From contig NZ_JADLJL010000001.1 of assembly GCF_015680235.1 (NCBI RefSeq), forward strand, positions 62,001 through 126,000: 64,000 nucleotides of DNA. Direction: 5' to 3'. The stretch's first letter is position 1. Every line of letters starts with the position of its first letter. Source of the DNA: Pseudomonas guariconensis (GTDB taxonomy: Bacteria > Pseudomonadota > Gammaproteobacteria > Pseudomonadales > Pseudomonadaceae). Of this stretch, positions 1 through 9,900 are shown in pieces. The notes under the pieces are model-generated. The model was not told where the DNA came from. It searched no databases and saw nothing but the letters and a program-made list of their open reading frames with translations. The translations under genes were made by a program, and so were the position numbers.

Positions 1-407
<407 letters not shown>

Positions 408-410
408 CTA

Positions 411-447
411 ATAGGGTAAATATCTAGGCTTGATAGACAGCGACTGT
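411..447. promoter_or_regulatory. OxyR-like binding site upstream of katG
   Basis: The plus strand reads ATAG-N7-ATCT-N7-ATAG-N7-CTGT, that is, four tetranucleotides at exact 7-base spacing. The published OxyR consensus is ATAG-N7-CTAT-N7-ATAG-N7-CTAT. Two tetrads are exact or one base off and the spacing is perfect. The site lies between the 3' end of the EamA gene and the katG start, which fits control of katG. Confidence 0.6.
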
Positions 448-468
448 CGCCTGTACGCGGCTGTCTGG

Positions 469-1347
469 TCATTTGCCGCGCTGCATCCAGGCCGCACCCA
501 ACCCACTCAGGCAGATGATGGCAATGCCCACCAGGCTGGTGATGTCCGGCACCTGGCCGAAGATCAGCAGGCCCAGCAAACCGGCGAAGACGATCTGGCA
601 ATAGCTGAAGGGTGCCAGTAAGGCCGGGGCGGCCAAGCGAAAGGCCTGGGTCAGCAGCAGGTGCGCGGTCATGCCGCAGCCACCGAGGGCGAGCATCAAC
701 AGGACGTGGTCCCACTGCGGCGTTTGCCAGAAAAAAGGCACCAGCACGCTCAAGATCACGGTATTGCACAGCCCGGCGAAGAAATTGCTGGTGGTGGGGC
801 TGTCGTACACCGAAAGCTTGCGGGTCAGCAATTGATAGAAGCAAAAGCCCAGGGCCGAACCGAAGGGAAACAGGATTGCCGGGGTAAACAACGAGCCCCC
901 GGGATGCACCACTACCAAGACGCCGATAAAGCCCATCACCACCGCAACCCACTGGCCGACGCTGACCCGTTCCTTGAGCAACGGCACCGAAAGCGCGGTC
1001 ACCAGCACCGGAGCAAGGAAGTTGACCGATGTCGCCTCGGCCAGCGGCAGGTATTGCAGGCCCGTGGTGAACAGCAGGCTGGTGCTCAACAGGCTCAAGG
1101 CGCGTAGCGTCTGCAAGACCGGGCGGCGAGTGCGTAGTACGGCCATGCCGGCCTTAGGCAGGAAGATCCCGGCCATCAGCAGGGTATGCACCAGGTAGCG
1201 TGCCCAGACCACCATGATGATCGGGTACAGGCCGCCGAGAAACTTGGATAGGGCGTCGTGGCTGGCGAACAGGAAAGTCGCCATCACCACTAGAGCGATG
1301 CCGCGCAGCGGTTGGTTGACTCCGGAGAGCGGGGTACTGGCACTCAT
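469..1347 (-). CDS. EamA/DMT-family inner-membrane transporter
   Basis: A 292-residue drug/metabolite-transporter-superfamily protein, probably an exporter of small metabolites. About ten hydrophobic helices occur as two five-helix EamA repeats; the first opens at GIALVVMATFLFASHDALS and the second near FPFGSALGFCFYQLLTRKL. The length is typical of the family. The start MSASTPLSGVNQPLRG leaves a short cytoplasmic tail before helix 1. It stands alone between katG and a small membrane gene. The substrate cannot be deduced. Confidence 0.85.
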   Translation of the reverse strand: MSASTPLSGVNQPLRGIALVVMATFLFASHDALSKFLGGLYPIIMVVWARYLVHTLLMAGIFLPKAGMAVLRTRRPVLQTLRALSLLSTSLLFTTGLQYLPLAEATSVNFLAPVLVTALSVPLLKERVSVGQWVAVVMGFIGVLVVVHPGGSLFTPAILFPFGSALGFCFYQLLTRKLSVYDSPTTSNFFAGLCNTVILSVLVPFFWQTPQWDHVLLMLALGGCGMTAHLLLTQAFRLAAPALLAPFSYCQIVFAGLLGLLIFGQVPDITSLVGIAIICLSGLGAAWMQRGK

Positions 1348-1534
1348 GGCGTTCTCGGCGGTGGCGCACGGTCGCGCCGGGAACCGCGCGGCCGGTCGGT
1401 CGGCGGGTTTACTGTGCGGATTCTAGAAGAGATGCACCGGGATGCGAAACCTGTATGTCCTGTTGCCAGCTTTATCGATCGACTAATGCCGGTCAGTTAG
1501 GCTACTTGGAGCATTTCATGGGGACTGCTGTGCA

Positions 1535-1753
1535 GTCCATCGCGGGGCAAGCCCGCTCCCACAAGGGCCTGCAAAATCAAGTCGCACAAAGAACGGATGG
1601 CAAGCGCTGACCTCTGTGGGAGCCAACTGTCTTGAGTCGCTTGCCCCGGTCCTATCGCTGGCAAGCCAGCTCTCATAGAACAACGCATAACTATTTGATT
1701 TTGCGGGCCTTGTGGGAGCGGGCTTGTCCCGCGATGGGCCGCGTAGCGGCCCC
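1535..1753. repeat. REP pair with attached conserved flank (copy A)
   Basis: Two inverted REP copies (around 1538-1564 and 1711-1752) with the core GCGGGGCAAGCCCGCTCCCAC and its complement. Just before the second REP, 1671-1704, is a non-REP stretch reading TCTCATAGAACAACGCATAA and then CTATTTGATTTTGC. The same stretch accompanies REPs at about 19.3, 39.5 and 61.0 kb. Confidence 0.85.
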
Positions 1754-1783
1754 AATCAACTGACCGGCATTCCCCCGGGCGTT

Positions 1784-1996
1784 CTATTTTTCCTCGAGCA
1801 CCGCCCGCCCCTTCACGGCCCGAGGTCCCATCCAGGCCCAGACGATCAAGCCGGGTAAGGGTACGTAGACCACGAAGACGATCCACAGCATCTTGCGCTC
1901 GGCACGCCGGTCGCTGCCGATGATGTGCCAGATGGCGAAGATCTCCAAGAGGATCAGGATGGCCGCGAGAATGATCCAGATCGTTCCGATTTCCAT
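1784..1996 (-). CDS. Small PLDc_N-type membrane protein
   Basis: A ~70-residue protein resembling the phospholipase-D-nuclease N-terminal (PLDc_N) family of small two-helix membrane proteins. Helix 1 is IGTIWIILAAILILLEIFA and helix 2 is MLWIVFVVYVPLPGLIVWAW. Between them, IIGSDRRAERKMLW matches the family's short basic loop. I prefer the ATG at 1994-1996 because GGGAG lies 7 bases upstream; an in-frame start at 2017 has no good ribosome site. Function is unknown. Confidence 0.7.
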   Translation of the reverse strand: MEIGTIWIILAAILILLEIFAIWHIIGSDRRAERKMLWIVFVVYVPLPGLIVWAWMGPRAVKGRAVLEEK

Positions 1997-2140
1997 GAGC
2001 GCTCTCCCAATAGGCATGTAGTGCTTTGGGTGCCCGCCAACCGCCAGGGTTCAGTCGGATCCTGCCCGCATGCGCGACCAGTTGTCTTTCCCTCGCGCTC
2101 CCAGCAAACTCATCGGGCCAGCCAGGAAGCGGAGTCAGCA

Positions 2141-3148
2141 GTGTCCACGCCACGTCAGTTCAGCCAGAAAACCAGCACCAGCAATATGCTGCGGCTAAAA
2201 TCCGCCTCCGGTAACGGCCAGGTGCCCTATCGGGTCGACTTCGTCCTGCTCGAACATTTCTCCATGGCCAGTTTTACCGTGGCGATGGACGTACTGGTCA
2301 CCGCCAACCTGTTGCGTGCCGACAGCTTCCGTTTCAACCCGCTCTCGCCCAAGGGTGACCGGGTGCTCAGCGACCTGGGCCTGGAGCTGGTGGCCAACGA
2401 GCTCAACGCTGCCAGCCTGAAGGAGCTGGACCTGCTGGTGATCTGCGGCGGCTTGCGCACGCCACTCAAATACCCCGAGCTCGACCGTATGCTAGGCGAG
2501 TGCGCGGCCCATGGCGTGGCGCTGGGCGGCTTGTGGAACGGGGCCTGGTTCCTTGGCCGCGCCGGTGTGCTGGACGACTACGGCTGCAGCATTCACCCAG
2601 AACAGCGTGCCAGCCTCGCCGAACGCAGCCCACAGACCCGCCTGACCCCGGCCAGCTTCACCCTGGACCGCGACCGGCTCACCGCCGCCAGCCCCAATGG
2701 CGCCATGGAGCTGATGCTCGGTCTGGTCCGTCGTCTCTATGGCGACGCCCTGGCCGAAGGCGTGGAGGAAATCCTGTCGTTCTCCGGTGCCCGCTATCGC
2801 CAGGTTGGTCCTGGGGCGAAGAAGTCCATGAGCCTGCACCTGCGTACCATCGTCGAGCTGATGGAGAACAACCTCGAGGAAACCCTCAGTCTCGACCAGC
2901 TCGCCGCCTACAGCGGCCGCTCACGGCGCCAGATCGACCGCCTGTTCCAGGCCCAGCTCGGCACTTCGCCGCGGCGCTACTACATGGAGCTGCGCATCAC
3001 CAAGAGCCGCCGGCTGCTGCAATACTCCGACCTCTCGGTAATGGAAGTCGCAGTAGCCTGCGGTTTCGTCTCGGTCTCGCATTTCAGCAAGTGCTATGCA
3101 GCTTACTTCGGCTACCCGCCGTCACGGGAACAACGGCTGGGCGAGTGA
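2141..3148 (+). CDS. GlxA-family transcriptional regulator (DJ-1/PfpI + AraC HTH)
   Basis: A 335-residue regulator with an N-terminal class-I-glutamine-amidotransferase-like (DJ-1/PfpI) sensor domain (roughly residues 25-200) and a C-terminal AraC/XylS double helix-turn-helix (roughly 225-330, ending ACGFVSVSHFSKCYAAYFGY). This is the architecture of GlxA, ArgR, GbdR and CdhR of pseudomonads, which usually sense quaternary amines, arginine or related compounds. The reading frame is open from 1925, but the best start is the GTG at 2141, with GGAG six bases upstream. The sensor has WNGAWFLGRAG at the nucleophile-elbow region and no obvious catalytic Cys there, as expected for a regulator. No target is evident nearby. 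Confidence 0.85.
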   Translation: MSTPRQFSQKTSTSNMLRLKSASGNGQVPYRVDFVLLEHFSMASFTVAMDVLVTANLLRADSFRFNPLSPKGDRVLSDLGLELVANELNAASLKELDLLVICGGLRTPLKYPELDRMLGECAAHGVALGGLWNGAWFLGRAGVLDDYGCSIHPEQRASLAERSPQTRLTPASFTLDRDRLTAASPNGAMELMLGLVRRLYGDALAEGVEEILSFSGARYRQVGPGAKKSMSLHLRTIVELMENNLEETLSLDQLAAYSGRSRRQIDRLFQAQLGTSPRRYYMELRITKSRRLLQYSDLSVMEVAVACGFVSVSHFSKCYAAYFGYPPSREQRLGE

Positions 3149-3166
3149 AGCTGCTGGGGGCTTGAC

Positions 3167-3838
3167 TCAAGCGCGGATGTAACCCAACACCGCGTCGCGA
3201 ATCATCTGCTTGTGACGCCGCTTGACCTCCTGTTCGCAGAGGTCGATCTGGAAGATCTCGCTGAAGGTGTGCCGGTTGGACACGCGGTAGAAGCAGAACG
3301 AGCTCATCAGCATGTGCAGGTCGATGACATCGATGCCTGGCCTGAACACGCCCTCCTCTACGCCACGCTGGAGGGTACGAGCCAACCCCTGCAACACCAG
3401 GCTGCTCATTTCGCGAATCGCCGGTGATTGCTTGATGTACTCGCCGTAATGGATGTTCTCGGTGCAGACGATGCGCACGAAATCGACGTTATGGTCATGG
3501 TGGTCGAAGGTGAACTCCACTACGCGCTCGATGGCCTGCACGGCCGGCAGCGACTCCAGATCGAGGCTGTGCTCGGTCTTGCGGATGTCGCCGTAGAGCT
3601 TGACCAGGCACTCGATGTACAACTGCTCCTTGCTGCCGAAGTAGTAGTAGATCATTCGCTTGGAGGTGGCGGTGCGCTCGGCGATGGCATCGACACGCGC
3701 ACCGGCGAGGCCTTGCTGCACGAACTCGTGGATCGCGGCCTGGAGGATGTCCTCACGGGTTTTCTCGGGGTTGTGCTTGCGCGACTTGCGCCCCCCGTCG
3801 CCCCCGTGTCCCCCGAGGTTGACTACCGAATCACTCAT
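3167..3838 (-). CDS. TetR/AcrR-family transcriptional regulator
   Basis: About 223 residues. The N-terminal TetR helix-turn-helix spans roughly residues 25-70 (EDILQAAIHEFVQQGL, then ATSKRMIYYYFGSKEQLY). The all-helical ligand domain carries the HYGEYIKQSPAIREMSSLV region seen in the TetR_C family of pseudomonad aromatic and fatty-acid regulators. ATG at 3836-3838 is preferred; a GTG two codons earlier (3844) is possible. It lies 96 bases downstream of the TcA toxin gene on the same strand, so read-through is possible, but a role in toxin control is speculation. Confidence 0.85.
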   Translation of the reverse strand: MSDSVVNLGGHGGDGGRKSRKHNPEKTREDILQAAIHEFVQQGLAGARVDAIAERTATSKRMIYYYFGSKEQLYIECLVKLYGDIRKTEHSLDLESLPAVQAIERVVEFTFDHHDHNVDFVRIVCTENIHYGEYIKQSPAIREMSSLVLQGLARTLQRGVEEGVFRPGIDVIDLHMLMSSFCFYRVSNRHTFSEIFQIDLCEQEVKRRHKQMIRDAVLGYIRA

Positions 3839-3934
3839 ACCCACTCGCAGGTTGTTGTCTTCAATGGCAAGGGATTATCCGCGAGCGGGGCGGAACAGGG
3901 AAGCGGGAGGGCATCGGCATGCCCTCCCACACCG

Positions 3935-6900
3935 TCAGCGGACGGTGAACTGGACGTGCAAGGTAATGTCTTTCAGGTCAACCAGAACCGACTGCTCCTT
4001 GGCATCGGGGAAGCTCAGTGTCAGCCAGGTATCGTCCTCATCGTTTGCCAACGCAATGTTCAACCCCTCGAACGGCAGCCATCGGGTGGCCGCGTTGCCG
4101 CCCTCCTGAGGAAACAAGCCATCGTCGTTCCTGGCATGGGATATCACGCTTTGGTGGCAGCCGGCGGGCAAGCCGGTGTAATTGGTCATCAGCCGTGCAC
4201 GAAGCTGCCCGGAGGACTCGACATTCGCACCCTCAAGGCTCACGCCTATACGACGTACGCGACACGTGCCTGCTGCGAACTCCTCTGCCAGGCCCAACTG
4301 ATTGAGACCGAACTGGACCGACAGCCTGTTCGACTCGTACGTCACACTGCTCAGCGGCAATGTACACTCGACATCCTCTCCTGCCAGCACCGCAACAATC
4401 GCCTCCGACAGGGTGGTCGGATTCCCCCCTGAGTCCTTACCGAATGAGCCTTCAAAGACCGAAGCCAATGACACAGCGCGGGTCACCTCCAACTCCCGCT
4501 TCTGCCATTTCACCCAGGCGTCCTCCATCTGCCCCAGCGCCAGCATCAGCCCCTCTCCGCACAACAAGCCCGCCCAGGCGCCGTTCCAGGTACCGGTGCG
4601 CAGGTAGGTCGTGGTGTCGCCTTTCTCCCATTGCAGTGCGCTTTGCGCCATCATGCAGCGCGAAACCGTCAGGTCGTAGTAGCTGTAGAAAATGTTCGCC
4701 AGGCGGGCACGCAGCCAGCTGTACATCGGCTTGGCGGTCATCTTGCCTTGATGGAAGGCCAGCTGTGCCGCTGCATTAGCTGCCTGGGCCTGGGTATGAG
4801 CGATCTGCATCTTGATGGACGTTTCGCGGACCGCCAAAGCATCCAGTTGCGCCTGTGCGATGGCCATCAATTTTTCGGCGCTCTTGTATTGGATCTCCCA
4901 GTCCTGGCGGCGGCGGCGGTATTTTTCCTTTTTACTGATCGCCGCCTCGGCAAATTTCAGCCCCGTCATTCCAAGCCGCGCGAGCGTCGCCGATGCCTTC
5001 AATGGCCCACCGGGCTGTCCGCCTCCGTTGGAGGTGCCAAACACGTTGGGAAATGTCTTTGTCAGGCCCTCCGATACGGCAAGGGACCCCCAGGTTCCCA
5101 GCAAGGCCTTCTTGCTCAGCGTCAAGGTCATGGCAAGATTCTCGGCGCCGCTGATGTATTCGTCATACAACGCCCGGTAATGGTCGTGCCGTACCCGGGC
5201 AGCATCCTTGAGAGCCGTGAGCCTCACCGTCTCGGCCTGCAACTCTTGGAGCGACTGCTCCTGCAACGCGACACTGCTGGCGGATAGTTCTGCGCCTTGG
5301 GTATTGAGCAGCTCCACCAACGCTTCGGCATCCTGGCGCTCAAGGAGGAGGCGCATCGTATTGCCGAACAGAATGAGGTGAGACGTCATGGCACGTGCGC
5401 TCTCCAGCAGCGGAGTGAAACGCAAGGCCGGCACACCTTTGATTTCGGGCAAGGCGTTCTCGCCACCGGCCTGAGCTGCCACCGCCGCAGCCAGCAATGC
5501 CTTTGGGTCGGCCGGTTTGGCATACAGCGGCAGATTCAGCGGCTGGCCATCCAGGCTCAGGTTGTGCCGCAGGTTGTACAGGCGAATGCGCAGTGCTTCC
5601 CAGTACCCCAGCAGCATGCGGTTGGCTTCGGGCAGGAACGATGTCCGACCGGCCTCCGCGCGATCGCCGGCTATCACACGCAAATGTGTCACATCCTCGG
5701 CACGGACGCCTTCGGTCATCAAGGCCAGTGCCTGCATGCGATCTTCCAAGGTTTGTTCCGAGGCCACCTCGCCCAGCGACGGATCATCCCAGGCGCTGCT
5801 CGCCTCGATCCAGGGTGCGTCGCCCAGCAGTCGCAAGGCGCGCTGGTACCAGACCTTCGCTTCGCTCAGGGTGTCTCGCTCCAGCTTGCGGTACGCGGCG
5901 TCGCCACGCCCCAAGGTGATATCCACCAGCCGCATGAAGACATGGAGCTTGTAGTGCATCGGGTCGTTCTGCGCCACGGCATCCGGGTCCAGCGCCTTCA
6001 AGGGCTCATCGTTCCAGTCAGTGTCTTCCTCCAGCGGGCGTACGTTCCACATGCGCCGGGTGTACTGCCCGTTCACGGTATAGCCGGCCGGGTTGAAGAT
6101 GTAGGTGAGCCACTGTTCGGCCAGGTCGAAACGCTCCTCTTGCAGGAACCGCTGCATCACCATCATCGGTGTGTAGTAGAACAGTTCCCAGAAGTACAGC
6201 GCGTTGGCGCCAGCGAAATCCATCAAGGGGTTCTCGCCGCTGCCTTCGATGCCAGGTTCGGGGATCTGCTGGGTCTCGTAACTGAGAATGGTGTCGATGC
6301 CCAAAGCCGCACGCTCGGTGAGTTGGCGCGCGAACAGCGTATTGAGCCGGGTCACCCAGCCATTGCGCTTGAGATACTGCGCACCCTCGGCGGTCTCGCC
6401 GATAATCGCCGTCTGCAACGTATCGCCTTCCTTGACGACGCTGATTGTCCATTCGCGCACATGCTCCTTGCCGAACTGGAACCGCACGAGATGCTCGCCG
6501 ATCGCGTCGTCCCACTCCCCCATATCGCCGACTTTCAACGTGCTGGAAAAATTGACCTGCTGCGGGCCCCCGGCCAGGTCGAAATCGGCTTTTGCCTGTT
6601 CCGTGATGGCCTCTCCTGCCTTTGCCCTATGCACGCTACGTTGTATGTCCACCGCCGCGACCTTGCCCAAGGGGTCCTTATATCGGCGGGGTGTCACCTT
6701 TTCAGCGCCTGCACCGGCTGGGTGGTACAGCAAGGACGCAATGTTGATATTGTGCGTGGTACCGGCCTCGCGATCGCGAGCGAAATTGAATCTTACATTC
6801 ACCGCCTGCAATGGATATCCCAGCGTTGCGATCCTGAACCTCCCCATGTGGGCCTCGCCTTGGGCAGCCGGCACTCTCTTGAACTTGCCGGGTTCCGCGG

Positions 6901-9900
6901 GCAGCGGCACGTCGAATACGTCAACGATCGAATCGGCCAGGTCAGGGAAAAAGGTCTTGAAACGGGCGCGACTGACGCACAGATACCCCCAGTATTCGTT
7001 ATCTTCCTTGCGCGCCATGAAAGCACCATGGCCGCTACGGGCCAGCACGGGCAACGTTTCATCTTCATCCAGAAGCGCGGGATATTCGTTCACCAGGGCG
7101 GTTATCCAGACATTCTCGATTTCCGGGCGGACCGCCTCCACCACCAATGTCGTGTCGAGGTGCAGGCTATAAGTACCCTCCCTGGTATCTGACGTATCGA
7201 TAACGTTCAAACCGCCCACGACGATATCGAACACCTTGAAACCTTCAGGTACGGAACCCGGCTCGGAGCGAATATCCCCGCTCACAGGTTTGCCCTCTCC
7301 GTCGAACACCGCACACATTCCCGTGTGTTTGGCCGAATCCAGCCAATGCCTGACCTGTTTCAGATACCCCGTGATCGGTACCTCCCTGCTACTCAGGTCC
7401 TCGCGGATCTCCAGGCCACCGAAACTTTCGGGCCCTTCGGTGTCATCTTGGGGAGCCTGACGCCGATCATACAGACCGACCAATAGCGCGTTGCGCCCCG
7501 GTCGCATCGACAGGAACATCGCAAGGTCCTCTTTCGGTATCTTCGTGCAGCCTGCTTTCGGTTTTTCCTTGCACTCCAATTGCGCCACGACGTCGCTGGA
7601 CAACGGGTAATCCAGCGGCGCGCTCCAGGTCCCGTCATAGCGCAACCAGGCAAGCTTGTAGGACCAACGCCATTCATGATCCCTTGGCTTGCCTTCGTCA
7701 TCGCGGGTGATGAGGTGCTCCTGACGCTCTACCCACAGCAGGTACAGACGCTCACGGTAGATCACCGGCCTTATCAACCGGCCATGCACCTGGGGCGCCA
7801 TGTCGATCTTCGTCCAACCGGTCCAAGCATTGGCCGGTAGTACGCCATCGCTCCCACGCTTGCCTTCGTCCACCGCACGCCACCAGTACTGGCGAGGTTC
7901 ACCACGGCTGCGGCCAATGAACCAGGACTTGCCAGTGTCCGCCAGACGGCTTGCATGGTAGCCACTGACCGTTTCCAGGTTGGCCACTTCTTCGAAGGCG
8001 CCCAGGTAACCATGGAAGGCGTCGCCCACGGTGTCGTCGTTGATCTGCGCCTGCCCCAGCGTTTGGAGCATGCTGTCCATCGCCTTGGTCTGGCCCAGAC
8101 GTACGGTCGGGTCGATGTAGTTTTCCGGGTAGTACATCAACATCTGCCCGGCCGACCAAGTGGCATAGCGGGCATTCCAGCGGGTCCAGTCACGGAAGAA
8201 CTGCCGGTCCAGTGCTGCTGTCTTCAAGGCATGCTTGTCTTCCGGGTCCGACAGGGTGCGATGAATGAACATCTGCAGCGCCGCCGTGGCTTCGGCGATA
8301 CGAGAAGTCATCACCTGCGCACCGTTCAGGCTGTCCAGTAACAGGTGCTGGTTCAGTTGCTCCACGCCAGCATGTTCCTGGGCCGCCAGGAAGCCGGCCA
8401 ATGCACCACTGAGTGCTTCATCGGTAACCGAGTGGGCGCGTTTGCCCTGCGAGCGGGTCAGGCCTGCCTGGAAGGCATCCGCGAGTGTCTGCCAGGCGGC
8501 CCAGGACCCGGATAGGTAGTCCAGCTTGATCATCGCCCCGATCGTGACCGGCTGCACGCCGAACGTTGTCGCCAGTGAGACCCACTGCAGGACCACGGCA
8601 ATCTCGTACCAACTGACAAGCGCTGCCGCATCCGCGATGTCCTCTCGCCAACGGGCCTGGTCGATGGCCTGGGCAATGGTCATTTCGGCCAGCCCCGAAG
8701 CTTGCGCAAGCAGCTTGGCTGGCACGCCATCGCCGCCCAGGGCGGTGATCAGCGCTCCGCTTGCCCCCGCTGGGTCTGGCAGTTTTTTCAGCCAGGTGCA
8801 AAAGTCCGCCAGGGCTGTCACCATCTCCACGTTGCATGCCAACGTCGCGCTGGCCTCGTCACCCTGCACCGCTTCTGGAGACAGCGCCTGAGGCCGCTCG
8901 ACCAGAAGTGTCAACACGTCGGCAGTGACCCCAGTGGCGTGAACGATCAACGCCATTTGCGCCAGCCCGTAGGCGAACGCCGTCACCTGCTCTTGCTGTT
9001 CCTCGGGCGGGGCTTCGGTTGTCAGGATCGCACCAGCATCCACCAGTGAAAGGCCACCCGGCTTAGCCCGGTGCGCCCAGTTCAACAGCGCCTGCGCCGC
9101 GGTTTCGCCGCTCAGGCCAAACACCGAAGCCATCAGTGCGCTCAGCGCACGAACATAGTCCTGCGCGCCAGGCGTCTCGGGCAACGACGCATTGGCCACG
9201 GCCGTCGCCATATCCTGGAGCAGGTTGGAAATTTCGGTACTCGGTGGGATTTCATCGACCTTGCGGATCATCAGTGACAGGTCATGGACCGTCCAACCCC
9301 GCTCATCCATCCAGCCGCACAAGCGCGTCAGGCGCTCCAGCACCTGCGTCCATTCGACCGCAGGTGCCTCACCCAGTGCACGAGCAGTGCCCAATGCCTC
9401 CAGCACCAGTTGCAGTTCGACTGGCGCCAGCCCATGTACGCGGCCCCATATGCTCAGGGCATAGAGGCGGGACAATTGCCCAAGCGTGGTCGCGAAGCGC
9501 ACGTCTGCGTCCTGTTCGGCCGCCAACAACTGGCCCAGCGTATACAAGCCTTGGTCGTCGGTCTGGCAGGCACGCTTGAGGGTGGCTTTGACGTCTGCCT
9601 GCTCCTCGGCCTTGGAAGGGTGCAGATCGAGCATGACGTAGTCTTCGCAGCTCAGCCCGCCGTCGATGAGCGGTGGGTCGTTGAACAGCCGATCGAACTG
9701 GCTCGCTTCGCCGGCCCGGGCCGTCACGCCTATCGACTTCCCGGCCATGACCAGAGCATCTTCCATGGCGATGTCATGGCGTCGGCTCAGGCACGAGGTA
9801 TGCGCCAGTGTGGCCAGCGTCTGCCGGGTGATCTGCTCAGGGTTTTCGCTGTCGATGATGTCGTTCAGCTGCGCAGCGCAAAGCCCGGTGGCCTTGTGCA

